Shown piece by piece: positions 36,580-44,803 of a stretch of 52,840 bases of DNA (its first letter is position 1; every line of letters begins with the position of its first letter). The translations under genes and the position numbers were made by a program. Source of the DNA: Natronorubrum halalkaliphilum (lineage in GTDB: Archaea; Halobacteriota; Halobacteria; Halobacteriales; Natrialbaceae). Below the pieces are notes generated by a model. The model was not told the DNA's origin. It made no database searches and was given only the letters and a program-made list of their open reading frames with translations. The stretch lies in assembly GCF_009834785.1 (NCBI RefSeq), contig NZ_WUYX01000064.1, forward strand, positions 4,167 through 57,006. The letters run 5' to 3'.

Positions 36580-36927
36580 GTGAGTGAGGATACCGATCTC
36601 TCGACGGTGCTCGCGGTACTCGACGACGAGTACGCACGTGACATCCTCACCCATACGAGCATCGAACCCATGTCTGCCAGTACCCTGAGTGAACGGTGTG
36701 ACGCATCTCTTCCGACGATCTATCGACGACTTGACCGTCTTAAAGCGTGTCATCTCGTCACCGAAGATACGGAGCTTGCACCCGACGGAAACCATTACAG
36801 CGTCTACAGCGCGAACCTCGAGCACCTCGAACTCACACTCGAAGACGGTTCATTCGAGCTCGAGGTAACGTATCGTGACGAAGACGTCGCTGACAAGTTC
36901 ACCCGCATGTGGGAGGGGATGCGATGA
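36580..36927 (+). CDS. ArsR-like winged-helix regulator
   Basis: This is a 115-residue protein starting at GTG 36580. It has a helix-turn-helix reading of MSASTLSERCDASLPTIYRR with the preceding AVLDDEYARDILTHT, the typical haloarchaeal ArsR/HTH_20 opening. Its stop overlaps the start of the next gene by four bases (ATGA). Confidence 0.8.
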   Translation: MSEDTDLSTVLAVLDDEYARDILTHTSIEPMSASTLSERCDASLPTIYRRLDRLKACHLVTEDTELAPDGNHYSVYSANLEHLELTLEDGSFELEVTYRDEDVADKFTRMWEGMR

Positions 36928-37235
36928 CCCAGGACGTCGTTCGAATCGACGAAGCGCCCCTGTTCGAACTGCTGACCGTCGCCAGTCTCTTCCTGGTCGC
37001 CCTCATCGGGACGATCATTGCCTACCAGGCCTACCGGGGGTACCGTCGCAACGATGCGACGTCGATGTTGTATCTCGCCGTCGGACTGCTCTTGCTCACG
37101 CTCTGTCCGTTCCTGATCAACGTGACGATCACGACGGTTGTCAGTCCGGGACAGGTCGTTACGGTGTTCTTCGAGAACGTGAGTCGACTGGCCGGACTGC
37201 TCGCGATTATGTACTCGCTGTACGGGCATCATTAG
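36924..37235 (+). CDS. Three-helix membrane protein coupled to a regulator (DUF7521-like)
   Basis: This is a 103-residue protein from the ATG at 36924 with three hydrophobic segments and a short YRGYRRNDATSMLYLAVG loop. HTH plus small membrane protein pairs of this kind recur in haloarchaea and may act as membrane sensors that release or hold the regulator. The pairing is seen here; the mechanism is inference. Confidence 0.7.
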   Translation: MTQDVVRIDEAPLFELLTVASLFLVALIGTIIAYQAYRGYRRNDATSMLYLAVGLLLLTLCPFLINVTITTVVSPGQVVTVFFENVSRLAGLLAIMYSLYGHH

Positions 37236-37703
37236 GTCATTATTGAGACCGTCGAACACCGGTACTGGCTGCGTTTTGTACGGACGTTTCAGATATAATT
37301 CTGAAGGAAGAAATTGTGGTACTAGCTACTGGTTATGGTTATGATTGCAGTTGCATCTGGGACAAGGACGGATCTGTGTCTCCGTCTACGGCTGTTGGAG
37401 GGCCGAAGCAAATCGCGGGCACCACTACGCAGCTACTGCAGCCAACGGCCGCCTGAGCGGGAGGTTGCGGCCGTCGTCGGGTGAGTAGCTGCGTCCAGCG
37501 GGTTGGCGATGTGGGCGTGAACGGAGCAGCGGGCACGCCGTGCTGACGTCGGGGGTGTGTCCCCACTCTCCGATTTCGCCCCTCACCTAATAGTGGTAGG
37601 AGCGTGTTTTCTGGGTCGGAAAATTCCCCACGGGAGCGCGGCGATTCACCCTGTATGAATCCGGTTCCACACCCTCTTTGAGGCCGCCACCCCAGAACCA
37701 TCC
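37236..37703. other. Structured intergenic element, 468 bases
   Basis: The region contains nested long inverted repeats (see the candidate RNA at 37427-37494), a GGCGTG/CACGCC stem (37514-37539) and a GGGG/CCCC stem around 37551-37564. A 120-codon frame on the minus strand has Pro/Arg/Cys-rich composition unlike haloarchaeal proteins. From memory, similar hypothetical ORFs are annotated many times in haloarchaea, which would suit a multicopy non-coding repeat. Confidence 0.5.
37427..37494. ncRNA. Candidate structured RNA or repeat hairpin
   Basis: Outer arms ACGCAGCTAC (37427-37436) and GTAGCTGCGT (37485-37494) pair perfectly over 10 bp. Inside them, ACGGCCGC (37445-37452) and GCGGCCGT (37467-37474) pair over 8 bp with a 14-base loop. 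I see no match to RNase P, SRP RNA or tRNA consensus, and the coding strand is unknown. Confidence 0.4.
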
Positions 37704-38090
37704 ATGCACTATCTCGTCGGCACCGACTCCGTTCATACGACGGCCGCGATCTGCGATTATCTCGAAGAGCGAGCGACGGGCGACGACACCGTTACGGTCG
37801 TCGCCCTAGCCCCGACCGACGATGCGACGGCGCGTCGCGACGCCCAGGAGGCGCTGAACGTCGCCCCGGTCAGGCTGGTCGCCGTCGGCGACGTCCGAAC
37901 GGAACTTCGAGACGAAGACGGCAGTTCTGCGGACAGGCTCCTCGAGATGGCGGACGACGTCGACGCCGACGAACTCCTCGTTACGGCCCGTAGCCCGGTC
38001 GGTCCGTCGACGTCCAGTGACTCGAGCCGCCAATCGCTGCTCGAGGAGGCCTCGTTGCCAGTTGTCGTCGTTCCGGATCCCGTTCGGTAG
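37704..38090 (+). CDS. Universal stress protein-like
   Basis: This is a 128-residue UspA-fold protein (HYLVGTDSVHTTAAICDYL at the start, ADELLVTARS and SLPVVVVPDPV at the end). The phosphate loop G-x2-G-x9-G-S/T of ATP-binding members is degenerate (RSPVGPSTSSDSSRQS), so it may not bind ATP. Confidence 0.75.
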   Translation: MHYLVGTDSVHTTAAICDYLEERATGDDTVTVVALAPTDDATARRDAQEALNVAPVRLVAVGDVRTELRDEDGSSADRLLEMADDVDADELLVTARSPVGPSTSSDSSRQSLLEEASLPVVVVPDPVR

Positions 38091-38222
38091 TCGTCGGTGT
38101 GCGAGTCGAGCGGATCGAACGCGGACCGTCCGTTCGCGAGTCGCCGCTGCGTTCTCGCGAACGACAAGTAACGGGGAGGAGACCGCGTCGCGTTCGAGAG
38201 GCGATGCCAGCCTTCGGCCGCA

Positions 38223-38624
38223 CTACTCGACCACGAGAACGGACGACGACGCCTCCCGCGAGACCTGGTCGGAGACGCTCTTTCGGAAGAATCGCTCGAG
38301 GCCGCGATTGTGACCCATGACGATCAGATCGATGTCGTGGTCGGCGGCGTAGTCGAGAATCGCCTGATGGCGGAGGCCGTGGGTGACCGTCGTCCGGACG
38401 TCGTCGATTCCAGCGTCCGCCGCGCGGGTCGCGACGTACTCGACGGCCTCCTTCCCGATCGGCTCGAGGTCGTCGAAGTCGATTCCCGGAGCGATTTCCG
38501 CGGAGTTGATGACGTACAGCGCGTGCACGGTCGCGCCGTGGACGCTCGCGAGTTCGACTGCGTCCTCGATCGCCCGCTCGGTGTTCGGACGGCCGTCAGT
38601 CGGGACCAGAATGGCGTCGTACAT
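38223..38624 (-). CDS. Universal stress protein (UspA family)
   Basis: This is a 133-residue protein from the ATG at 38624. The classic strand MYDAILVPTDG, the DLIVMGHNRGLERFF turn and a C-terminal SSSVLVVE are present. The loop GHNRGLERFFRKSVSDQV roughly fits the ATP-binding G-x2-G-x9-S pattern. It converges with the first stress protein. Confidence 0.85.
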   Translation of the reverse strand: MYDAILVPTDGRPNTERAIEDAVELASVHGATVHALYVINSAEIAPGIDFDDLEPIGKEAVEYVATRAADAGIDDVRTTVTHGLRHQAILDYAADHDIDLIVMGHNRGLERFFRKSVSDQVSREASSSVLVVE

Positions 38625-38779
38625 CGTCCACCGTTTTGCGGACGCCTCCCAAAAACACCCCGTATCAGTCAATAGCGTAATCACGCAGTGCAGCGAGTCG
38701 GTCTGGACGCGACGAAACTGCCGCCTTCCACAGGGTAGCAGACGGCTACTTAATCGGCCGTCTAGACAATCAGCTGTCG

Positions 38780-39955
38780 ATGAGTAACGAGATTCCGTTG
38801 TTCGAAATCCCGTGGGACGAAGCCGACGTCTCGAACGCCGTCGATTCGATTACGCGGGGCTCCTACTGGGCAAACGGGCCGTACATCGAGGAGTTCGAGG
38901 ACGGCCTCGAATCGTATCTCGGCGTCGACCACGCGATCACCGTCAACTCGGGCACGACGGCACTCGTCGCCGCCCTGACGGCCCACGGTATCGGCGAGGG
39001 TGACGAGGTGATCGTCCCCTCGTTTACTTTTATCGCGACCGCGAACGCGGTTCGGCTGGTCGGTGCCCGGCCAGTGTTTGCCGATATCGAACGAGAAACG
39101 TACGGCCTCGACCCCGAACACGCCGAAACGATGGTGACCGACGACACAGCTGCAATCCTGCCGATTCACCCGTACGGTGCAGCCTGCGAAATCGACCGAC
39201 TCGAGGAGATTGCCGCCGACGCGGACGTCCCGTTGATCGAGGACGTCGCCGAAGCGTTCGGCGCCGACTACCGCGGTCGAACGCTGGGTTCGATCGGCGG
39301 CTCCGCGACGCTCAGTTTCTGCCAGAACAAGGTTCTGCCGACCGGTGAAGGGGGTGCTGTGGTTACCGATGACGACGACGTTGCGCGCCGCCTCGAGCAG
39401 TTCCGATCACACGGCCGGGCCTCGTCCGACTACTTTGATTCGGCCGACAGCGGCGAATACGTCGGCCTCGGCACGAACGTTCGGATGTCGGATCTCGTCG
39501 CGAGTATCGGTTGTGCCCAACTCGAGAAGGTCGACGCACACATCGCGAATCGGCGTCGCGCGGCGTCGCGACTGTCCGAGGCGTTCAGTTCGATGAACGG
39601 TATCGAACCGCATACTGCGGCCGGTCGCGGACGCCACGTCTACCAGTTGTATACGGTAACTCTCGGGGAAACCGTCGACCGGGACGTGGTTATCGATACC
39701 CTGGACCAGCGAGGGATCGCGTCGAAAGTCTACTGGGATCCGGCCGTTCACCTCACCGACCCCTACCGTGAGGCGTACGGCTACGAGCCCGGTTTGCTTC
39801 CCGTAACGGAGGACGTTACAGACCGGGTACTCTCGCTTCCGATTCATCCGAACCTGAGCGAGAGCGAGATCGACCGAATTACTGCCGGTATCAGGGCGGG
39901 AATCGAGCGAAGTCGGGCGACGAACGCGGTCGATTCGAACCGAGTTTCGAACTGA
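38780..39955 (+). CDS. DegT/DnrJ/EryC1/StrS-family aminotransferase
   Basis: This is a 391-residue PLP enzyme. The start IPLFEIPWDEADVSNAVD, NSGTTALVAAL, PIHPYG and LIEDVAEAFGADYRG are characteristic. The Schiff-base lysine is in SFCQNKVLPTGEGGAVV. Such enzymes aminate nucleotide-linked keto sugars for surface glycans. The gene is 150 bases upstream of an epimerase in the same direction and probably works in the same pathway. Confidence 0.9.
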   Translation: MSNEIPLFEIPWDEADVSNAVDSITRGSYWANGPYIEEFEDGLESYLGVDHAITVNSGTTALVAALTAHGIGEGDEVIVPSFTFIATANAVRLVGARPVFADIERETYGLDPEHAETMVTDDTAAILPIHPYGAACEIDRLEEIAADADVPLIEDVAEAFGADYRGRTLGSIGGSATLSFCQNKVLPTGEGGAVVTDDDDVARRLEQFRSHGRASSDYFDSADSGEYVGLGTNVRMSDLVASIGCAQLEKVDAHIANRRRAASRLSEAFSSMNGIEPHTAAGRGRHVYQLYTVTLGETVDRDVVIDTLDQRGIASKVYWDPAVHLTDPYREAYGYEPGLLPVTEDVTDRVLSLPIHPNLSESEIDRITAGIRAGIERSRATNAVDSNRVSN

Positions 39956-40105
39956 TTCGTTACTACTGACTCCTGGTTACGTGAGTTGTTGTGGACCGAC
40001 AGGACGTATCAACAGTCGGCTGACTGTCAGCCCAACCGATCCATAACAAAGGGGGACCGTCAGGTTTGAGAGAATAGGCCGCCCGCCGTCGGTGCGAGAC
40101 CGGCG

Positions 40106-41605
40106 ATGTTGCGGCAGTTGGAGTCGATAGTACGTATGAGATGGCCAGTCACAGCCGATGGGCGGATGTCGATTCGCGACGCGGTCGCGCGGATCGATCG
40201 ATCCGAATCAGGGGGTATCGTTGTCGTCAACGACGGAAATCAGCTTGTCGGAACGGCGACGGGCGAACGGCTCAGGCGTGCGTTGCGTGACGGAATCGCA
40301 CCCGATGCGCCAGTCTCGACCGTCGTGGATGAGGACCCGATCGTCGTCGACGCCGGTGGTACCATTCGAACGGTCGAGGGTGCGGCAGACGCTCACGACG
40401 GCACCGGCTGGACCCAGGAGACGACCATTGCTCCCGTCATCGACGACGACGGAACGGTCGTCGACGTCACGACGATCGAGTTGACCGACCGGACGTCTCG
40501 AGAGATCGAACCCGGATCAACCGGCGGCGAGACGGTTCTCGTCGTCGGCGGGGCGGGGTACCTCGGCTCGGTGCTCTGCCGTCAACTTATCGGCGACGGG
40601 TTCGATGTTCGGGTCCTCGATCCACTGCTGTACGGCGATGCCGGTATCGCCGATCTCACCGACGACGACCGGTTCACGTTGATCCGGGGCGATGCGCGGT
40701 CGGTCGACGCGGTGCTCGAGGCGATCGACGGCGCCGACGCCGTGGTTCATCTCGGCGGCATCGTCGGCGACCCCGCTTCCGAGATCGACGCGGAGAAGAC
40801 TCTCGAGTACAACCTGCACTCGACGCAGTTGTTGGCGTCTCTCTGTAAGTATCACGGGATCAATCGCTTCGTCTTCGCCTCGACGTGTAGCGTCTACGGC
40901 CGGTCCGAGACCGATTCTGGACGACTTGCGGAGGATGCACCCCGCAATCCCGTGTCGCTGTACGCCCGGTTGAAGATTCAGTCCGAGCGAGTGCTTCAGG
41001 ACCTCGCTGACGACAGGTTTTCTCCGACGATCCTCCGGATGGCCACGATCTACGGCTGCTCGCCGCGGATGCGGTTCGATCTCGTGGGTAATATCCTGCC
41101 CGCCAAGGCCCACTCGAAGGGTGTTATCCCGGTCTTCGGCGGCGATCAGTACCGACCGAACGTTCACGTCGCCGACGCCGCTCGAGCGTACGTCGACTGT
41201 CTGACCGCGCCGATGGAGGACGTTGCCGACACCGTCTTCAACGTCGGCTCGAACCAGCAAAACTACCGGATCGACGAACTCGCGACGATCGTCGCCGACT
41301 GCTTCCCCGACGCGTCGATCGAATACCACGATGAACAGACCGACGAACGGAGCTATCGCGTCGAGTTCGAAAAGATCCACACGGCGCTCGGATACGAACC
41401 GGAGCGAACGATCCGCGACCACTGTCTCGAGTTAAAGGATGCCTTCGAGTCCGACAGGTTCGGTGACTACACCGCGACCAGGTACAACAACTACGAGACC
41501 CTCGAGCAGGCGCCGAGCTACGAACGGACAGCCGCCGTTCTGGGGCCTCGAGAGTCGACCGTGCTCGAGCGGCCGCAGGAAAAGCTTCCCTCAGGGGAAG
41601 CATAG
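40106..41605 (+). CDS. Fusion: N-terminal CBS pair and NAD-dependent epimerase
   Basis: This is a 499-residue protein; an ATG at 40136 is an alternative start. Residues about 20-130 form a CBS-domain pair (MSIRDAVARIDRS, GIVVVNDGNQLVGTATGERL, TIAPVIDDDGTVVDV). Residues about 145-480 are an extended SDR with VVGGAGYLGSVLCRQL, STCSVYGRSE and the catalytic YARLK. CBS pairs normally regulate nucleotidyltransferases or channels by binding adenosine nucleotides, so their fusion to an epimerase is unusual. It may tune sugar-nucleotide flux to energy state (inference). Confidence 0.8.
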   Translation: MLRQLESIVRMRWPVTADGRMSIRDAVARIDRSESGGIVVVNDGNQLVGTATGERLRRALRDGIAPDAPVSTVVDEDPIVVDAGGTIRTVEGAADAHDGTGWTQETTIAPVIDDDGTVVDVTTIELTDRTSREIEPGSTGGETVLVVGGAGYLGSVLCRQLIGDGFDVRVLDPLLYGDAGIADLTDDDRFTLIRGDARSVDAVLEAIDGADAVVHLGGIVGDPASEIDAEKTLEYNLHSTQLLASLCKYHGINRFVFASTCSVYGRSETDSGRLAEDAPRNPVSLYARLKIQSERVLQDLADDRFSPTILRMATIYGCSPRMRFDLVGNILPAKAHSKGVIPVFGGDQYRPNVHVADAARAYVDCLTAPMEDVADTVFNVGSNQQNYRIDELATIVADCFPDASIEYHDEQTDERSYRVEFEKIHTALGYEPERTIRDHCLELKDAFESDRFGDYTATRYNNYETLEQAPSYERTAAVLGPRESTVLERPQEKLPSGEA

Positions 41606-41658
41606 ACCGGTATTCCGTCCGCTCGAGGTCGCAGTCGGTTCTGTTCTGAGCCAGCGTA

Positions 41659-42141
41659 CTACGCGCGTTCGGCCCCGCCTTCGAGCTCACCAGGCCCGTC
41701 GTATTCGTCCCGAACCGACTCGGCACAGGAGTCCGCGTCCGGATTCGACACCAGAACGTCGCCGCCGCCCGGAACGACCGGCGTTCCGGCCTCGAACAGT
41801 TCGACCTCGGTGATCACAGGTCCGTGCGCGAACTCACCGAACGCTTCGGTGGCCGAAATCGTCCGGTCACCGTCGACGCTCCCAACCGGTTCCGAAATCG
41901 TACCGATCTGTCCCTGCTCGTCCCACCAGAACAGCGAGAGGAGCACGTCGTCGACCGGTTTTGAGACCCGGACCGTTTCGCAATCGAGATACGCAACTTG
42001 AGCGTCGGTCTCGAGTTCGTCGCTGGCCGCTCGGTCATCGTCGTCGCTCCGGTCGGTAGCGATTGCAGGCTCCTCGTCGACTGTGTCGACGACTTCCGCA
42101 GCTTCGACCGTCTCCCCGGTCGGACTCCGCTCATCAGCCAT
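41659..42141 (-). CDS. Hypothetical acidic protein
   Basis: This is a 160-residue protein from the ATG at 42141. An acidic N-terminal half precedes a beta-rich region (LDCETVRVSKPVDDVLLSLF, GPVITEVELFEAG). There is no signal peptide, helix bundle or recognised domain. Codon use is normal. Confidence 0.55.
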   Translation of the reverse strand: MADERSPTGETVEAAEVVDTVDEEPAIATDRSDDDDRAASDELETDAQVAYLDCETVRVSKPVDDVLLSLFWWDEQGQIGTISEPVGSVDGDRTISATEAFGEFAHGPVITEVELFEAGTPVVPGGGDVLVSNPDADSCAESVRDEYDGPGELEGGAERA

Positions 42142-42234
42142 ACCGTTGCATTCTCGAGGCGACGAATCAATCATTTCACGTCAGTCGATGAGTCTCACTC
42201 GAGTCGATACGAACGAGGGGACGAGTGTTCAGCG

Positions 42235-42291
42235 ACGACGTTGGGAATAAAAATGCCAGTACGACTATCGCTGCCCCTGCGACGGGAACGT
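42235..42291 (+). pseudogene. 57-base fragment of mazF
   Basis: This segment matches 42761-42817 inside the intact mazF gene at 53 of 57 positions and encodes the same DVGNKNASTT core. It has no start, no rest of the gene, and ends beside a chorismate-mutase-end-like repeat. It is a relic of an earlier or recombined toxin copy. Confidence 0.8.
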
Positions 42292-42300
42292 GCAGGGGCT

Positions 42301-42327
42301 ATTTTCACGCTGCTCAAATTTGTTCAG
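42301..42327. repeat. Chorismate-mutase-3'-end-like copy 4
   Basis: Read on the minus strand this gives CTG AAC AAA TTT GAG CAG followed by CGT GAA AAT, i.e. LNKFEQREN, almost the C-terminus (LNKVEQREN) of the chorismate mutase at 45469. Orientation is the same as in the other copies. It is followed by GAAATCCAT, which also follows copy 3. Confidence 0.6.
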
Positions 42328-42418
42328 AGAGATGAAATCCATGGTACGAGTCACAGAAAATATCTGCCGTGGGTAATAGTGGGCAAGTCTTATTCAGTAG
42401 TAGAATCTAGTTGGGAAC

Positions 42419-42658
42419 ATGACGAAAGTAGATGCCCGGGACCTCCAGACCAACGAGACTGACGACCGAGGCCGAATCTATCTGGGAACAGAGTACGCGA
42501 ACAAGCGAGTAACCGTCGCTGTCGTCGAAGTAGAATCTGACCATCCAGACGAGGACGAACTTGCTGCTGCGTACCGGGAGGCTTCTGCGAGTGCGGAAGA
42601 ACTTGCGGACGAGTGGGACGACGCATCGGACGAGGCGTGGGGCGAACTCGATAAATGA
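42419..42658 (+). CDS. MazE-like antitoxin
   Basis: This is a 79-residue protein. The N-terminal strand pattern RGRIYLGTEYANKRVTVAVV resembles AbrB/SpoVT-type antitoxin DNA-binding domains, followed by an acidic helix (ELADEWDDASDEAWG) likely to neutralise the toxin. Its stop overlaps the toxin start by ATGA. Confidence 0.75.
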   Translation: MTKVDARDLQTNETDDRGRIYLGTEYANKRVTVAVVEVESDHPDEDELAAAYREASASAEELADEWDDASDEAWGELDK

Positions 42659-43008
42659 GCGAGGGTACAGAGGTTCGTCGCGGTGACGTCGTTATCGTTC
42701 GGCTCGATCCTGCGGAAGGGCACGAGATGAAAAAGACTCGTCCTGCAGTAGTCGTCCAGAACGACGTTGGGAACAAAAATGCCAGTACGACAATCGTTGC
42801 ACCTGCGACGGGAACGTATCGAGGCTATCCGTTCGAGGTTCTCGCCGAAGGAGCGGAGTCGCCGTTCGAGAAAGATTCCTCGATTCGTCTCGACCAGATT
42901 CGTGTCGTCTCCATCGAAAAACGGATTCACTCAGTGCTTGGAAGCCTCGACGCAGAGTCGATGGAGGCAGTGGACGAAGCGTTGAAACTGAGTCTCGGAC
43001 TGGACTGA
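42655..43008 (+). CDS. mazF: MazF/PemK-type endoribonuclease toxin
   Basis: This is a 117-residue protein. The MazF fold signatures VRRGDVVIVRLDPAEGHEMKK (within residues 7-27), KTRPAVVVQND and DQIRVVSIEKRI are present. The arginine in KKTRP and the Ser/Thr in NASTTIV are expected for RNA cleavage. It is on the opposite strand to the other toxin-antitoxin pairs of the island. Confidence 0.8.
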   Translation: MSEGTEVRRGDVVIVRLDPAEGHEMKKTRPAVVVQNDVGNKNASTTIVAPATGTYRGYPFEVLAEGAESPFEKDSSIRLDQIRVVSIEKRIHSVLGSLDAESMEAVDEALKLSLGLD

Positions 43009-43221
43009 CGTATCTGCTCTAAATTCTCTGGGGTCGAACCCTTATTTGCTCTATACTGTTCGGTTAGTTTGCACGTATAGTGTCCGCTGGCTCCGGTGAT
43101 CAGGCCGCTGCTCAAACCATTCGTCGTGAACCAACTGAACAGCAACCGGAAAATCTCTGAGCGCTGTTCGGCTGGTACACACACTCAGAAACCCGCTTAG
43201 CGCTATCTACAGATAATCGAG

Positions 43222-43640
43222 GCGAGTGCCTCGGGGTCGTCCGGAAATCATAGATTTCCGTGGTCACGAGAATCTTCGATTCTCGAACGACTTGACCCCG
43301 AGGGTGAAGCCGACACGAATATTTATTACACAATATTTCGTAATTGAATGTAATGACCGGGAAGGATATTGAAGACCTCAATATGAAGCGGTCGTTTAGA
43401 TGATGGAACTGCGGCACCTCTCAAAACCCGCGTCTTTGGCGTGGTGAGACGGGTGTTGTCGGGCGGGGTGGAGCCGCCGACCCTCACGGACACAACGCGG
43501 GTGTTCGGGTGTTAATTCCAGTCGACCGTGAACACGGGAGGTCGAGGGGAATTACATTCGCCTGCGTCCATCCGTCCGGTTCTGGACGGCACGGACAAAA
43601 CGGTGAAGCCTCGGGGCTTGTCCCCGAGGTACTTCACTAT
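43222..43640. mobile_element. IS200/IS605-like end pair without transposase (MITE-like)
   Basis: The left part has an outer stem CCTCGGGGTC (43229-43238) pairing with GACCCCGAGG (43294-43303). It encloses two 8-bp, 3-base-loop hairpins at 43242-43260 and 43267-43285. The right part has CCGTCC/GGACGG (43572-43589) and the terminal GTGAAG-CCTCGGGG / CCCCGAGG-TA-CTTCAC hairpin (43603-43637), the form I associate with haloarchaeal IS200/IS605 (tnpB, omega-RNA/sotRNA) right ends. About 300 bases between carry no intact tnpA or tnpB. A short frame (SKPASLAW) near 43405-43447 may be a tnpB tail relic. Confidence 0.6.
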
Positions 43641-43644
43641 CCCT

Positions 43645-43662
43645 TTGTTCGACCTTGTTCAG
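43645..43662. repeat. Chorismate-mutase-3'-end-like copy 3
   Basis: On the minus strand this reads CTG AAC AAG GTC GAA CAA, then AGG GAT: LNKVEQRD. It matches the enzyme's LNKVEQREN tail until the IS-like right end, which stops eight bases away. The following bases share GAAATCCAT with copy 4 and ACAGATTC with copy 2. Confidence 0.6.
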
Positions 43663-43805
43663 GTAGCTGAAATCCATAACAGATTCGTGTGAAATTGTCT
43701 CTCGATACACACTCAGGACAACGACTACGGCCGTAGCAGACCTCCTATTGCTGTCACATTTAAAAGAATGTGCCTCATCATTCTACTGGCAGCTGTTTGG
43801 ATTGG

Positions 43806-44217
43806 CTAGAGCGTGTCGAATGAGTCGATCACGTCGCTAGTTGTGTAGGCCTCGACGACATCCTGTTCCTCGAAATCGGAGTCATCGCTCCAAATATCGG
43901 CATCACTGGCGAGAGCACACGCGATGTACAACACGTCGTCCGGGTCGGTGTCACCAATCGCTGCATCGGCCTGCTCGATATACGGATAGAACTCGCTGGC
44001 GGGAACGGCTTCGATATACTGGAAGAGGAGATCAATGAACTGTGCGACTCGATCTGGAGTCATCCCTGACTTCTCGACGATCCGTGTAGTTCTCGAGTTC
44101 TTCGTGGACAAACTCGGGTGTCACGAGATCCGGTTCGAGCGTGACGATGAGTTCGCGGGTTTTCGAGTCGGCGATGAGCGCGGAGATGATGACATTGGCG
44201 TCGATAACCAGCCTCAT
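43806..44217 (-). pseudogene. VapC-like PIN toxin, frameshifted
   Basis: The N-terminal half (MRLVIDANVIISALIADS, first catalytic Asp) is read from 44217, and the C-terminal half (VAQFIDLLFQYIEAVP, then DTDPDDVLYIACALAS and SDDSDFEEQ) in the next frame. The switch is near 44060-44095, around ENYT/RIVEKSG. The total length of 412 bases leaves one base too many for a continuous frame. It is immediately downstream of its antitoxin. A sequencing indel is possible; otherwise the toxin is disabled. Confidence 0.75.
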
Positions 44218-44226
44218 TCGTCGGGA

Positions 44227-44457
44227 CTACTCCGACTTTTCTTCGACGCGGTCGCGTGCGCTCTCGTTGACCTTATTGGCTATTTCCGCGACGTCGCTCT
44301 CGGTGAGTTCGCTTCCGGACGTGAGTTCGTCCATCACGTCGAGTGTCTCGATTTTCTCTTGGATGGCCTGGCGGGTGACTTCGCTCCAGTTGATCTCCGG
44401 ATGTTGCTCCATTCGGTCTTTGAGGTCATCATCGACATTGACGGTGATACTGGGCAT
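44227..44457 (-). CDS. Ribbon-helix-helix antitoxin (VapB-like)
   Basis: This is a 76-residue protein from the ATG at 44457. The N-terminal strand SITVNVDDDLKDRMEQHPEI followed by NWSEVTRQAIQEKIE is a ribbon-helix-helix DNA-binding domain. The C-terminal acidic helix should contact the PIN toxin. It lies nine bases upstream of the broken toxin gene. Confidence 0.8.
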   Translation of the reverse strand: MPSITVNVDDDLKDRMEQHPEINWSEVTRQAIQEKIETLDVMDELTSGSELTESDVAEIANKVNESARDRVEEKSE

Positions 44458-44803
44458 ACAGTAAACTATGTACACACAGAATCTTGTGTCTTTGGGTGGA
44501 AACACAGCAGCAAAAACTGACCACTAGCTTCGCGATGTTCCTCTTATCGAGACTGAGTACGGTACTCATGCGGTGTTGTTGGAACGTATTCGACGCGGAC
44601 GGGTATCCGGTCTTCCGGTTGCTCATCGACCCCGACTGAAAGCGAAGAATCCCTCAGAAACGCATTCTATATCCCTGATTAGAAGATAGAGGGTCTAAGG
44701 CGTGTGTTTTGAATCTTACCGATTCTCTCGCTGCTCGACCTTGTTCAGGTCTCTGACTGATGTTACAGATTCCGTCTACTTTGCCGGTGTCTAGTACATT
44801 TTT
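44458..44803. other. Intergenic region between two toxin-antitoxin modules, 346 bases
   Basis: This contains the likely promoter of the VapB-like gene (AT-rich patch near 44460-44520) and chorismate-mutase-end copy 2 at 44716-44748. I see nothing else. Confidence 0.5.
44716..44748. repeat. Chorismate-mutase-3'-end-like copy 2, with stop codon
   Basis: On the minus strand this encodes LNKVEQRENR plus TAA, the same ten final residues as the chorismate mutase at 45469 (which ends in TAG). The nucleotides match at 28 of 33 positions and every difference in the codons is synonymous. Upstream residues (ESVTSVRD) differ from the enzyme, so only the tail is copied. Confidence 0.75.

Larger units (their letters stand above)
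43009..43805. other. Long gene-free stretch, 797 bases
   Basis: This holds the IS200/IS605-like remnant (43222-43640) and chorismate-mutase-end copy 3 (43645-43662). The first 200 bases and the last 140 contain no gene I can support. Confidence 0.5.

Noticed and set aside
37339-37701. 120-codon minus-strand open frame
   Set aside because: Pro/Arg/Cys-rich composition, not acidic, no domain; overlaps strong inverted repeats, so treated as non-coding.
43018-43040. GGGTCGAACCC-like string resembling a tRNA T-arm
   Set aside because: No acceptor, D or anticodon arms fit around it.
42927-43184. 85-codon minus-strand frame over the mazF end
   Set aside because: Overlaps a well-supported toxin gene and has no clear family; possibly a transposase relic, but unsupported.
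43242-43285. Two similar hairpins that might be a short CRISPR-like repeat
   Set aside because: Only two units with different stems and no spacers; better explained as an IS200/IS605-type end.
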